Source of the DNA: Desulfomonile tiedjei DSM 6799
Lineage (GTDB): Bacteria > Desulfobacterota > Desulfomonilia > Desulfomonilales > Desulfomonilaceae
Direction of reading: 5' to 3'
Assembly: GCF_000266945.1 (NCBI RefSeq)
Contig: NC_018025.1
Span: 6,328,001-6,392,000, forward strand
DNA: 64,000 bases
Shown: in pieces, positions 50,302 through 61,255 of the stretch
How the letters are laid out: every line of letters begins with the position of its first letter
Numbering within the stretch: the stretch's first letter is position 1
Notes under the pieces: model-generated
Seen by the model: only the letters and a program-made list of their open reading frames with translations
The model's database searches: none
What the model was told of the DNA's origin: nothing
Position numbers and translations under genes: made by a program

Positions 50302-51204
50302 ATGATTCCACGCGCAGTTAAAGAAACCGAATTGCCGACATTGTCTCTTAAAGGTCGGGGCAAAGTCCGAGACGTCTACGATTTCGGCGACAAGCTGCTG
50401 ATAATCTCGACTGACAGAATTTCCGCTTTCGACGTGATTTTACCGGATCCTATTCCGGATAAAGGCAAGGTCCTCAATTCTCTGAGCGTTTTTTGGATGG
50501 AGAAGACCAGATCTATCTGCTCGAATCATCTGATCTCGGCGAATCCTTCATCTTACCCTGTCGAGTGCAAACCTCATGCAGAAATGCTTGCGGGTCGCAG
50601 TATGCTGGTAACCAAAGCAAAAACCTTTCCCGTGGAGTGCGTGGTGAGGGGGTACATCATCGGGAGCGGCTGGAAGGATTACCAGGCTACGGGCGGAATT
50701 TGCGGGATTTCTCTGCCGGCAGGTCTGAAGCAAGCGGAAAAGCTCCCTGAACCGATCTTTACTCCTTCCACCAAAGCGGAGTTGGGTGAACATGACGAGA
50801 ACATCTCTTTCGCCAAGGTCATCGATTTGGTGGGACAGGAAGATGCCCAGTGGCTCAGGGACAAAACCATAGAATTATACCTCTTCGGCTCCCGATGGGC
50901 CGAAGAACGGGGCATCATTATTGCCGACACGAAATTCGAATTCGGCGCGACCGATGATGAACGGATTCTGGTGGACGAATGTATGACTCCGGATTCGTCA
51001 CGATTTTGGCCTGTGGAACAGTATTCAACAGGAATTTCCCCACCTTCTCTGGACAAGCAGTTCGTTCGGGATTATCTGGAAACCCTCGACTGGAACAAAC
51101 AGCCGCCCGCGCCATCGTTGCCTGATGAAATCACGAGTAAGACCAGGCAGAAATATCTGGATATCTATCGTATTCTCACAGGGAGCGAACTGCCGACGTC
51201 ATGA
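50302..51204 (+). CDS. purC: SAICAR synthetase
   Basis: A 300-residue enzyme of purine synthesis, joining aspartate to CAIR with ATP. Family motifs are all present: GKVRDVYDFGDKLLIISTDR, SAFDVILPDPIPDKG, PVECVVRGYIIGSGWKDY, and the late LVDECMTPDSSRFWP. The length suits the larger, single-domain form. The ATG at 50302 follows an in-frame GTG by six bases; either may start. It is transcribed toward pyrG, with a 350-base gap in between. Confidence 0.95.
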   Translation: MIPRAVKETELPTLSLKGRGKVRDVYDFGDKLLIISTDRISAFDVILPDPIPDKGKVLNSLSVFWMEKTRSICSNHLISANPSSYPVECKPHAEMLAGRSMLVTKAKTFPVECVVRGYIIGSGWKDYQATGGICGISLPAGLKQAEKLPEPIFTPSTKAELGEHDENISFAKVIDLVGQEDAQWLRDKTIELYLFGSRWAEERGIIIADTKFEFGATDDERILVDECMTPDSSRFWPVEQYSTGISPPSLDKQFVRDYLETLDWNKQPPAPSLPDEITSKTRQKYLDIYRILTGSELPTS

Positions 51205-53263
<2,059 letters not shown>

Positions 53264-53291
53264 CATTCTGATTCTCTCGGACGTGTGGCAG

Positions 53292-53340
53292 TCATAAGAG
53301 GACACTCTTCGGCAGAGGGTACTCTTATGGCTTTTTTATT
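53292..53340 (+). terminator. Intrinsic terminator of pyrG
   Basis: TCATAAGAG (53292-53300) pairs with CTCTTATGG (53322-53330) around an inner CACTCT/AGAGGGT stem, followed by TTTTTTATTTT. It separates pyrG from the kdsA/kdsC fusion. Confidence 0.9.
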
Positions 53341-53403
53341 TTCGCCTCGGCTGAGCATGACATGCTTGTCCCGTATGCGAGTCATGAAGAAGGGAGGAGT
53401 TTC

Positions 53404-54801
53404 ATGGTAGATGTGAGTGTTCAAGGGCTGGAAATCGGAAATCGTACATTCGGACCCGACCTGTTCTTAATTCTTGGGCCGTGCGTCATAGAATCGGAGG
53501 AACTTACTCTTCGCATTGCTCGAAAGGTAGCCGCAGTGTCCGAAGAGACCGGAATTCCCGTCATCTTCAAGGCGTCCTTCGACAAGGCAAATCGCACTTC
53601 CGTGCATTCGTACAGAGGACCAGGGATGGACGCGGGTCTCGAGATTCTTGCGAAAGTCAAAAAGGAAACCGGTTTACCCGTGATTTCAGACATCCATATC
53701 CCTGCCCAGGCCGATGCTGCGGCTGAAGTGTTGGACGTCATCCAGATACCCGCTTTTCTCAGCCGTCAAACGGACCTGCTGCTCGCTGCCAGCCGAACGG
53801 GTCGTGTCATAAACATCAAGAAAGGTCAGTTTCAGGCCCCGGACGACATGGAGCATGCAATCAAGAAAGTGATATCCGCAGGAAACTCACGGATCATGCT
53901 TACGGAGCGCGGTGTAAGTTTCGGGTACCAGGATCTCGTCGCGGACATGCGGTCCATTATCAAGATGAAACGATTCGGTTTTCCTGTTGTTTTCGATGCA
54001 ACTCATTCCTCCCAGTTCCCGGGTAAAGGCGCCGGACGCTCGGGAGGAGATCGGTCGTTCGTTGCTCCACTAGCCAAGGCGGCTGTTGCAGCCGGAGCGG
54101 ATGGAATATTCATGGAGGTTCACCCCGATCCCGATCATGCCCTGTGCGACGGGCCGAACTGCTACCATCTGGACCATCTACAGCACCTGGTATTGGTCCT
54201 GTCGGCAATTCGTAAAGTCGTTTCTTCAGGAACCGAACAATTCAGCGAACCGGTGTTGAAGAAGATGGATGAGACTCCGGACATTCTCAAAGAAAAACTA
54301 CAGAAGATTAAGTTGATCGTTTTCGATGTCGACGGGGTGCTCACAGATGGCCGCATCACTTTCGGTAGCCGCGAGATCGAGATAAAATCCTTTCATGTAA
54401 GAGACGGACATGGTATAAAGATTGCTAAGAGAAGTGGTCTCAACATCGCTTTTGTCACAGGAAGAAGTTCTGAGGTAGTGGGCAAAAGGGCCGAGGACCT
54501 CGGAATCGAGCGCGTTTACCAAGGTATGTGGGATAAAAGACCAGCCTTGGCTGAACTCATGAAAGATCTGCAACTCCTTCCTGAAGAAATCGCGGTGGTG
54601 GGCGACGATATCGTCGATATCCCACTTATGAGACGAGTAGGAGTAAGCTTCACCGTACCCGAGGCATCGGAAGAGGTTCAGCGCGAAGCGACGGTTGTAA
54701 CACAACATGGCGGCGGCCGAGGCGCTGCACGGGAAATAGTGGAAACCATTCTTAAAGCCCAGAACAAATGGGAACAGGCAATGGCCAGATATTACGAGTA
54801 A
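53404..54801 (+). CDS. Fused KDO-8-phosphate synthase (KdsA) and KDO-8-phosphate phosphatase (KdsC)
   Basis: A 465-residue fusion of two consecutive Kdo enzymes. Residues 1 to about 275 are KdsA: FLILGPCVIESEELTLRIA, KASFDKANRTSVHSYRGPG, DATHSSQFPG and FMEVHPDPDHALCDGPN. Residues about 300-465 are a HAD phosphatase of KdsC type: IVFDVDGVLTDGRITFG (nucleophile Asp and acid Asp), FHVRDGHGIKIAKRSGLNIA, FVTGRSSEVVGKRAEDLG and VVGDDIVDIPLMRRVGVSF. The fusion would make Kdo from phosphoenolpyruvate and arabinose 5-phosphate in two consecutive steps. AGGGAGGAG lies four bases before the ATG. It is followed directly by lptC, lptA and lptB. No arabinose-5-phosphate isomerase gene is present. Confidence 0.93.
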   Translation: MVDVSVQGLEIGNRTFGPDLFLILGPCVIESEELTLRIARKVAAVSEETGIPVIFKASFDKANRTSVHSYRGPGMDAGLEILAKVKKETGLPVISDIHIPAQADAAAEVLDVIQIPAFLSRQTDLLLAASRTGRVINIKKGQFQAPDDMEHAIKKVISAGNSRIMLTERGVSFGYQDLVADMRSIIKMKRFGFPVVFDATHSSQFPGKGAGRSGGDRSFVAPLAKAAVAAGADGIFMEVHPDPDHALCDGPNCYHLDHLQHLVLVLSAIRKVVSSGTEQFSEPVLKKMDETPDILKEKLQKIKLIVFDVDGVLTDGRITFGSREIEIKSFHVRDGHGIKIAKRSGLNIAFVTGRSSEVVGKRAEDLGIERVYQGMWDKRPALAELMKDLQLLPEEIAVVGDDIVDIPLMRRVGVSFTVPEASEEVQREATVVTQHGGGRGAAREIVETILKAQNKWEQAMARYYE

Positions 54802-54848
54802 ATTCTCAACCTGTACATAGTGAGAATCTCATCAAGAGCGCGGTGGGC

Positions 54849-55457
54849 ATGAATCACAAAGAGATCGAGCGCTGGCACAGGCGCAGAAACATAAAGAGAG
54901 CTGCTCAATTTCTCGTTCTTGCGGCGGTTTTGCTGCTGGTAACCGGGTATTCCGCGTCGCGATACTTTCACTCAGACACCGATGATTTCTCTGTCAATTC
55001 CGATCCAAATGCCGGAATCACCATAAAGAAATTCACGTACTCTTCTCCCGGCGCACATCCATGGGAATTGGAAGCCGCGAGCGCAATGGTTGCCGAATCA
55101 CTCGACAAGATAAATCTGCACAAGCCCAGAGTCGTGTATCACGGCGGCAAAGGTGGCAAAATCTTCCTGATTGCAGACACCGGAGATCTGGACAAACAGC
55201 GACAAACGGTTCTTGCCCGCGGCAATGTCACGGTTAAATATGAAGACCTGGAGTTTGCTGCCGACAACATCAACTATTCCCAGGAGAAGCAGACAGCGCA
55301 GACACAATCGGAAGTGTCTCTGAAAGGTGCGGATTTCCAGGCTACTGGTAAAGGCCTGAAGATGCATATTCAGGAAGAGGAAATCACTATCGAGAACGAT
55401 GTAAGAGCCCGTTTATTCAACGTGAAGTGGACTGACACCAATAAGGTGACGATGTGA
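54849..55457 (+). CDS. lptC: LPS export protein LptC
   Basis: A 202-residue protein with one N-terminal membrane helix (RAAQFLVLAAVLLLVTGYSA) and a periplasmic beta-jellyroll. Sequence similarity is weak, as usual for LptC; the assignment rests on the helix plus jellyroll repeats (VVYHGGKGGKIFLIADTGD, GNVTVKYEDLEFAADNI) and on the position between kdsA/kdsC and lptA. It bridges LptB2FG and LptA. The start is preceded by a weak ribosome site; it overlaps lptA by four bases (GTG inside ATGTGA). Confidence 0.85.
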   Translation: MNHKEIERWHRRRNIKRAAQFLVLAAVLLLVTGYSASRYFHSDTDDFSVNSDPNAGITIKKFTYSSPGAHPWELEAASAMVAESLDKINLHKPRVVYHGGKGGKIFLIADTGDLDKQRQTVLARGNVTVKYEDLEFAADNINYSQEKQTAQTQSEVSLKGADFQATGKGLKMHIQEEEITIENDVRARLFNVKWTDTNKVTM

Positions 55458-56047
55458 GCACAGGCGGATATTGGAGACAGTTCCTGTTGTGCTTCTTTGT
55501 CATTTTGGCCGTACTCGGTTTTTCCACGAGTGCCGGATCGGAAACTCATCCATCGGAAGCGTCGGATCAGCCCATGGAAATCAAATCCATGAAGCTGACC
55601 GCAAAGAAGACTTCCACCGGACAGGAACTGGTGTTCGAGGGACGAGTCACCGTCACTCAAGGAAATCTCGTCTTAACCTGTGATCGTTTGGTTGTGATTT
55701 ACGATCAGAAGACTAAAACAGTATCGGCAGAGATCGATCGTAAAGCCAAGAATCCTGTAATGGATCAGAAAGATCCGGGAACCCTGAAGAGCGCCATCGC
55801 TTACGGCAATGTGAAAGTAGTCCAAAACGAGTTGATGGCCGTAGCAGGAAAAGGAATCTTTGACAACCTCAAGAAGACTATTACTCTCACCGATAACCCG
55901 AGACTCTCGAGAGGCAAGGATTGGGTTACCGCGAATACGATCGTTATTCATGTGAGTGATAATAGTATGGAAATGATAGGCGAGGAGAAAAACGGGGTCA
56001 AAGCGACGATCAACACGAATCCGTCGAAACTGGAAAAGGAAAAGTAG
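55454..56047 (+). CDS. lptA: LPS periplasmic bridge protein LptA
   Basis: A 197-residue protein with a signal peptide (RQFLLCFFVILAVLGFSTSA, then GSETH) and an OstA-type jellyroll: FEGRVTVTQGNLVLTCDRLV, GNVKVVQNELMAVAGKG. It starts at GTG (55454), overlapping the lptC stop. It carries LPS between LptC and the outer membrane. It is followed after eight bases by lptB. Relatively divergent toward the end. Confidence 0.88.
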   Translation: MSTGGYWRQFLLCFFVILAVLGFSTSAGSETHPSEASDQPMEIKSMKLTAKKTSTGQELVFEGRVTVTQGNLVLTCDRLVVIYDQKTKTVSAEIDRKAKNPVMDQKDPGTLKSAIAYGNVKVVQNELMAVAGKGIFDNLKKTITLTDNPRLSRGKDWVTANTIVIHVSDNSMEMIGEEKNGVKATINTNPSKLEKEK

Positions 56048-56055
56048 AAGAGAAA

Positions 56056-56778
56056 GTGCGAGAACTCAGAGCACGAGGTCTTGTCAAAGAGTATAGCGGA
56101 CGTCGTGTGGTGGACGGCGTAAGTCTGAAGATCAACTCGGGTCAGGTTGTGGGACTTCTAGGGCCGAATGGCGCCGGAAAAACTACGACTTTCTACATGA
56201 TCACGGGATTGGTAAGACCGGACAGCGGTGAGGTCTATCTCGACGATCAGGACATGTCCCAGTTGCCGGTATATCTCAGAGCAAGATTGGGAATCAACTA
56301 CCTTCCCCAGGAAACTTCCGTTTTTCGCAAACTTTCCGTAGCAGATAACATCTTGGCCATTCTGGAAATGGTGGAATCGGACAAGACTCGACGAGAAGAG
56401 CGCCTCAACGATTTGCTGGAGGAACTCGACATTGCTCATCTGAGAAACCAGAGAGCAGAAAGCTTATCCGGAGGCCAGAAGAGGCGTCTCGAGATCACCA
56501 GGGCTCTGGTCACACAACCCGATTTTATTCTTCTGGACGAGCCTTTTGCAGGTCTCGACCCCATTGTGGTCTTGGAAATTCAGAAAATCATCCGTAAACT
56601 AAGGGAACAGGGTATAGGAATCGTCATCACGGATCATAATACTAGAGAGACATTAGGAGTATGTGATAAAATATATCTCCTGGATAGAGGCCGTATTTTG
56701 GAAGAGGGAGATCCGAAAACCATAGCTTCAAGCGAGCGGGCCCGGGAAGTATATCTCGGTAAGCAATTCAGTATGTAA
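56056..56778 (+). CDS. lptB: LPS export ABC ATPase LptB
   Basis: A 240-residue ATPase: Walker A GLLGPNGAGKTTTFYMITG, Q-loop FKQ-type segment LPQETSVFRKLSV, the signature LSGGQKRRLEITRAL, Walker B FILLDEPFAGLDPI and switch IVITDHNTRETL. The GLDPI segment and DHNVRETL-like end are LptB-specific. Starts at GTG 56056. It powers LPS extraction with LptF and LptG, which are not in the window. It is followed by rpoN after 13 bases. Confidence 0.95.
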   Translation: MRELRARGLVKEYSGRRVVDGVSLKINSGQVVGLLGPNGAGKTTTFYMITGLVRPDSGEVYLDDQDMSQLPVYLRARLGINYLPQETSVFRKLSVADNILAILEMVESDKTRREERLNDLLEELDIAHLRNQRAESLSGGQKRRLEITRALVTQPDFILLDEPFAGLDPIVVLEIQKIIRKLREQGIGIVITDHNTRETLGVCDKIYLLDRGRILEEGDPKTIASSERAREVYLGKQFSM

Positions 56779-56791
56779 GATCTTAGGACGC

Positions 56792-58222
56792 ATGGCACTC
56801 GAAATCAAACAACAGTTGCGTCAGACTCAGCAATTGGTCATGACGCCTCAGCTTCAGCAGGCAATCAAGCTGCTCCAGTACAATCATCTGGAGATAGTCG
56901 AAGCTCTGGAACAGGAACTGAAGGAAAACCCCCTCCTGGAGATTTCTTCTGCGGATGATCCGGTTACACCGCAAGAAGCCGATCAAGACAGCAAACACGA
57001 TCTAAACCAACTGGAGGAAATGAACAAAGAAGAGCGCCCTGATGCCGATATGTTCGACATTGACTGGGAGAATTATCTGGAAAGCTACGGAGCTGACTAT
57101 GCTCCGTCGCAGAAAGATTTTTCCGAACGGCCGCCTCTGGAGAACATGGTTACGTACAGGGAAAATCTTTTCCAAAACCTGATTCGGCAGCTTCAACTGA
57201 GCGGTATCGAAGGAACGGATCGGCGCATTGCTTTCGAGATAATCGGGAATATCAATGAAGACGGATATCTTGAAAGCCCTTTGGAAGATCTGGCAGAAGA
57301 GCTGAATGTGCCTTTTGAGGACGTCTTGCGGGTTCTCATGCTCGTGCAGGCGTTCGATCCGCCGGGAATTGCTGCTCGGGATCTGCAGGAATGTCTGCTC
57401 AACCAGGCCTATGTATTGGACCCTCCGGACCGCTTGGCCGTTCGAATCCTCGAAGATGCTTTCGAACAGTTCCAACAAGGAAAACTCGATCTCGTAGCCA
57501 GAAAACTGAAAGTTACTGTAGAAGAGGTCAAGAATTCAGCTCAAACCATCGTGAGCCTGGAGCCCAAGCCAGGCAGGCCATATTCAAATTCGGAACCCAT
57601 TTACGTCGTGCCCGACATCTTTATCATGAAGACGGGAAACGACTATACAATTGTCCTCAATGACGATGGTTTGCCGAAGCTGAAAGTAAGCTCCTTTTAT
57701 CAAAAGGAACTTCATTCCAACGGCGGAGGACGTGCCAAAGACTACATACAGGAGAAGATGCGAGGTGCTTTGTGGCTCATAAAGAGCATTCATCAGCGCC
57801 AGCGAACGATCTACAGAGTGACGCAATCCATAGTGAAATTCCAGCGGGATTTCTTCGATAAAGGTATAGACTACCTGAGACCTCTCATTCTTAAAGACAT
57901 AGCTGACGATGTGGAAATGCACGAGTCCACCATCAGCCGTGTCACCACAAACAAGTACGTTCATACCCCACGAGGAATTTATGAGCTGAAATATTTCTTC
58001 AATTCAGGAATACGTCATGGCAGCGAAGTGATTGCCTCGGAAGCAGTCAAGAATCAGATTTTACGGATCGTAAAAAGCGAAAACCCGAAGAGACCGGCCA
58101 GTGATAAACAGATTGTAGAGGAATTGGCGCGATTTCAAATCCAGACAGCACGGCGAACAGTTGCCAAGTACAGGGAAATCCTAGGAATTCCTCCGTCTAG
58201 CAAGAGAAAGAAAAAATACTGA
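56792..58222 (+). CDS. rpoN: RNA polymerase sigma54 factor
   Basis: A 476-residue sigma54. The Gln-rich region I starts the protein (QQLRQTQQLVMTPQLQQAIK), followed by an acidic region II, the core-binding domain (LRLVQAFDPPG-type segment), the HTH (ADDVEMHESTISRVTTNKYV) and the RpoN box near the end (TARRTVAKYREILGIPPSS), which contacts the -24 element. AGGA precedes the ATG. It sits in the conserved order lptB-rpoN-hpf-ptsN. This is the partner for the activator at 6370-9495. Confidence 0.97.
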   Translation: MALEIKQQLRQTQQLVMTPQLQQAIKLLQYNHLEIVEALEQELKENPLLEISSADDPVTPQEADQDSKHDLNQLEEMNKEERPDADMFDIDWENYLESYGADYAPSQKDFSERPPLENMVTYRENLFQNLIRQLQLSGIEGTDRRIAFEIIGNINEDGYLESPLEDLAEELNVPFEDVLRVLMLVQAFDPPGIAARDLQECLLNQAYVLDPPDRLAVRILEDAFEQFQQGKLDLVARKLKVTVEEVKNSAQTIVSLEPKPGRPYSNSEPIYVVPDIFIMKTGNDYTIVLNDDGLPKLKVSSFYQKELHSNGGGRAKDYIQEKMRGALWLIKSIHQRQRTIYRVTQSIVKFQRDFFDKGIDYLRPLILKDIADDVEMHESTISRVTTNKYVHTPRGIYELKYFFNSGIRHGSEVIASEAVKNQILRIVKSENPKRPASDKQIVEELARFQIQTARRTVAKYREILGIPPSSKRKKKY

Positions 58223-58262
58223 GCTCTGGTAGCTTCGGTTAAGTCGGTGAGGAGGTAGTTTT

Positions 58263-58805
58263 ATGCAACTTGCAGTCACATTCAGGCACATGGAGCCCTC
58301 TGAGGCGCTCAAAGGTTATGTTCAGGAGAGGACCGGAAGGCTTGTCAAGTACATCGATAAGCCACTGGAAGCCCAGGTTACCCTTACGGTCAACAAATTC
58401 CGGCAAATCGTTGATGTGGTAATCAATGCGAATGGTATACGGATAGCGGGACAGGAATCACACGACGACATGTATGCAGCCGTCGATCTCGTCATGGAAA
58501 AGATCGAGCGGCAGGTTAAGAAATATCGTGAAAAGATACGGCGCCACAAACCAACTCCCGGTAAAGAGCTCATGTGGCGAAGAGACACGTACGAACTTGA
58601 GAGTTTTGAAGACGATCGCGAACCGGTTGTTGTCCATACGGACAGCTATTTCGTAAAACCTATGTCCATAGATGAAGCAGCCATGCAAATGGAACTGTCA
58701 CACCAGGATTTTCTGGTATTCAATAATGCTTCGACTCAGATGGTCAATGTGTTATATAGAAGGAAAGATGGAAATTACGGTTTAATTGTCCCTCAGAGTT
58801 CATAA
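58263..58805 (+). CDS. hpf: Ribosome hibernation promoting factor, long form
   Basis: A 180-residue HPF. The N-terminal domain (1-100) is the ribosome-binding fold (MQLAVTFRHMEPSEALKGYV) and the C-terminal domain (about 120-180) carries the dimerisation segment (SYFVKPMSIDEAAMQMELSH, then FLVFNNA). Long HPF joins two 70S ribosomes into 100S particles. The best ribosome site in the cluster, GAGGAGGT, precedes the ATG by six bases. Hairpins follow the gene at 58848-58913. Confidence 0.95.
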   Translation: MQLAVTFRHMEPSEALKGYVQERTGRLVKYIDKPLEAQVTLTVNKFRQIVDVVINANGIRIAGQESHDDMYAAVDLVMEKIERQVKKYREKIRRHKPTPGKELMWRRDTYELESFEDDREPVVVHTDSYFVKPMSIDEAAMQMELSHQDFLVFNNASTQMVNVLYRRKDGNYGLIVPQSS

Positions 58806-58847
58806 GCTACCGCGACCTGAACGCTATAGATCGGACATTCTTTTCAT

Positions 58848-58913
58848 GCCCGGTTGTGGATTCAAATCCCGCCGGGCTTAATCACTTGAGCCCGGAGAAG
58901 AACGTTTCGGGCT
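58848..58913 (+). promoter_or_regulatory. Two GC-rich hairpins between hpf and ptsN
   Basis: GCCCGG (58848-58853) pairs with CCGGGC (58872-58877), and AGCCCG (58889-58894) pairs with CGGGCT (58908-58913). There is no T-run, so these may modulate rather than end transcription of the operon. Confidence 0.4.
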
Positions 58914-58940
58914 AGCACGATTTGCCGAGTGTTTCTTGCC

Positions 58941-59405
58941 ATGAGGATTCTCGATTTTCTCACCCCAAGCGGAATCATTTCTTCTTTGACAGCTACGTCC
59001 AAAGAAGGAGTACTGGCCGAACTGGTCGAACCCATCGCAAATGCCTATCCAGGCATAAATAAAGTGCATTTGATCGACACTCTCATAGGACGCGAAAACC
59101 TCGGGAGTACTGGAATCGGCGGAGGTGTGGCCATTCCCCACGGCAAACTGGATGGTTTGGAACATCTTGTAGCCAGCTTCGGAAAAAGCAGCAAAGGGGT
59201 CGACTTCAATTCAATGGATAATCGTCCTGCGTTCCTGTTTTTTCTGCTGATCGCTCCCAGGAATTCTGCTGGCGAACATTTGAAAGCATTGGCCCGGATT
59301 TCCAGGTTGTTTAAGGACCCTTTACTCAAGACTGCATTACAGCATGCACATACTGCGGACGAAATCTATCGAATACTCGAGGAGTTCGACTTGAGGGTCC
59401 CTTAA
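58941..59405 (+). CDS. ptsN: PTS EIIA-like nitrogen regulatory protein (PtsN)
   Basis: A 154-residue EIIA fold protein with the phosphoacceptor His in GGVAIPHGKLDGLEHLVA, near residue 70. It starts at ATG 58941, although a GTG at 58929 is possible; no strong ribosome site is visible. PtsN links phosphoenolpyruvate and nitrogen status to regulation. It ends the lptB-rpoN-hpf-ptsN group; hprK and rapZ, which often follow, are not present. The next gene is convergent. Confidence 0.85.
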   Translation: MRILDFLTPSGIISSLTATSKEGVLAELVEPIANAYPGINKVHLIDTLIGRENLGSTGIGGGVAIPHGKLDGLEHLVASFGKSSKGVDFNSMDNRPAFLFFLLIAPRNSAGEHLKALARISRLFKDPLLKTALQHAHTADEIYRILEEFDLRVP

Positions 59406-59420
59406 TCTGTCTCCGCTTTA

Positions 59421-59996
59421 TTATTTCCGATACTTATTTCTGCCTACAAGGTACAGGTCGTTACCTGTGCTGTCCACGGCCACAATAGCGGGGAATTCCT
59501 TTATGGTGAGTCTGCGCACCGCTTCCGTGCCAAGATCTTCCCATGCCAGGATTTCCGCTGTTTGAATACAGCGCGAGATTAATGCCCCTGTGCCTCCTAC
59601 TGCCGCAAAGTACACCGCCCCCCATTTGATCATGGCTTTCTTCACTTCGTCCGATCTTTGGCCTTTGCCTATCATCCCTCGCAGTCCGTGTTCGATCAAA
59701 AGCGGTGCATACGCGTCCATGCGGTAACTGGTGGTAGGACCCGCTGCTCCGATCGGGCTGCCTGGAGGAGCAGGAGAGGGGCCGACGTAATAAATGACCT
59801 GGTCCTTAATATCGAAAGGCAACGGCTTTCCGTCGTTAAGCAGATCCACCATGCGCTTGTGGGCCGCATCCCGTCCGGTGATTATGGTCCCGGACAGAAG
59901 CACCGTATCTCCGGCTCTGAGTTCTCTTACTGTTTTCTCGTCCAGGGGAGCAGTAATACGAATCGGCTCGGATATATCTGAAGCAGAATGAGACAT
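59421..59996 (-). CDS. Fumarate hydratase beta subunit (class I, two-subunit)
   Basis: A 191-residue subunit, family-typical in length, matching the C-terminal domain of class I fumarase: RAGDTVLLSGTIITGRDAAH, YVGPSPAPPGSPIGAAGPTT and RMDAYAPLLIEHGLRGMIGK. GGGAG precedes the ATG at 59996; an in-frame ATG at 60029 would overlap the alpha subunit gene. With the alpha subunit it interconverts fumarate and malate. The spelling of the motifs fits fumarase better than L-tartrate dehydratase, but the two are hard to separate. Confidence 0.88.
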   Translation of the reverse strand: MSHSASDISEPIRITAPLDEKTVRELRAGDTVLLSGTIITGRDAAHKRMVDLLNDGKPLPFDIKDQVIYYVGPSPAPPGSPIGAAGPTTSYRMDAYAPLLIEHGLRGMIGKGQRSDEVKKAMIKWGAVYFAAVGGTGALISRCIQTAEILAWEDLGTEAVRRLTIKEFPAIVAVDSTGNDLYLVGRNKYRK

Positions 59997-60018
59997 GTTT
60001 TTCTCCCTGTTCACCAAA

Positions 60019-60858
60019 TCACAGCTCAATTTCGCTATGCCGGCAGGAGTGGCATTGTATATTTACAGCACAAGGAATACTGGCTATATGCGTCGGATAC
60101 GTATTCACGTGGACTGCAAGCGCTGTAGTGCTGCCTCCGAGCCCCAGGGGACCGATGCCGAGATTGTTTATTCGGCTCAGGAGTTCAGCTTCCAGCTCGG
60201 CAAGCATCGGATCTGGATTGACCGTTCCCAGTGGTCTTAGAAGGGACTTCTTGGCCAAAAGAGCGGATTTTTCGAACGTGCCTCCGAGCCCTACACCTAC
60301 TACAATGGGTGGACACGGATTTCCTCCGGATTCTTCGACACGCTGGACAATGAATTGCTTAACACCTTCAATTCCGGCAGATGGAGGAAACATCGTGACA
60401 CGGCTCATGTTCTCCGATCCGAATCCCTTGGGCGCGAGAGTTAACTTCAGAGCGTCTCCGGGCACGATCTCGTAATGGATCACTGCGGGAGTATTATCGC
60501 CCGTATTGACTCTCGTAATGGGATGGAGCACAGATTTCCTGAGATGACCGTCCCGATAACCTTGACGGACTCCTTCGTGAATCGCTTCTTCAAGATTTCC
60601 CCCCGAGATTGCCACATTCTGCCCGATCTCGACGAAAACCACCGCCATGCCGGTATCCTGACACAGGGGGATTCTCTCGGTTTTCGCTATGGAAGCATTT
60701 TCCAGAATCCGGCCGAGAATTTCCCGTCCAATAGGGGACTCTTCACGCTTGAGCGATCGTTCGATTGCTTGAATCACGTCATCGCCGAGAATCGTGCAGG
60801 CATCCATGCACAACTGGCGAACCGCCGGAATGATACTGCTTGCCAGAATTGTTTTCAT
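60019..60858 (-). CDS. Fumarate hydratase alpha subunit, [4Fe-4S]
   Basis: A 279-residue subunit matching the N-terminal domain of class I fumarase. Cysteines that would ligate the cluster lie in IPLCQDTG, GNPCPPIVVGVGLGG and near the end in NIQCHSCRHSEIEL. The region LGIGPLGLGGSTTALAVHV is family-typical. The cluster acts as Lewis acid on the substrate. It is followed by the beta subunit gene after 22 bases. Oxygen-sensitive enzyme, which suits an anaerobe. Confidence 0.9.
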   Translation of the reverse strand: MKTILASSIIPAVRQLCMDACTILGDDVIQAIERSLKREESPIGREILGRILENASIAKTERIPLCQDTGMAVVFVEIGQNVAISGGNLEEAIHEGVRQGYRDGHLRKSVLHPITRVNTGDNTPAVIHYEIVPGDALKLTLAPKGFGSENMSRVTMFPPSAGIEGVKQFIVQRVEESGGNPCPPIVVGVGLGGTFEKSALLAKKSLLRPLGTVNPDPMLAELEAELLSRINNLGIGPLGLGGSTTALAVHVNTYPTHIASIPCAVNIQCHSCRHSEIEL

Positions 60859-61255
60859 GTTCTTGTCCGGTTTTTAGATAAGTGATGAGAGCATAAAGGC
60901 AGGATGCCCGAAATTCAACTGCTATTTGCATCAAATTCATCAGTTGGATAGACGACCAGTCATACTCATCCGTTTTTCTTCTCATAATCTGGAAGCTGGA
61001 GGTATCCTTCGCTCCGGACGACGCAAAGCCGTCTAATCACTCCGCTCAGGACACGCTCCAGTTTCGTTATCTTATGTGCATCAGCGAAATGATATCAGGT
61101 AACTCTCGCGCGGGCTTCCGTGCGGAGGGCCTGGTTGGCATCGGGAATTACGCGGAGAATTTGCCCTGTACGCTTGTAATCGCATTTTTGCGTTCTGCGT
61201 TGATTTTGCTTATATTGAACAGTAGTCTTCAGTTTCTGTTTCATGAAGGTGGACG
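60859..61255. repeat. Gap with family B repeat copy 4 (60966-61098)
   Basis: 60966-61098 is a reverse-oriented family B copy: TCCTTCGCTCCGGACGACGC, CCGTCTAATCACTCCGCTCA, then TTCGTTATCTTATGTGCATC and GAAATGATATCAGG. The remainder upstream of the 61256 gene has no other feature. Confidence 0.75.

Noticed and set aside
58846-58879. GGATTCAAATCCC resembling a tRNA T-arm and acceptor end
   Set aside because: The stem around TTCAAAT has an A-C mismatch, and no D-arm, anticodon arm or 5' acceptor strand lies upstream. The sequence is better explained as one of two hairpins between hpf and ptsN.
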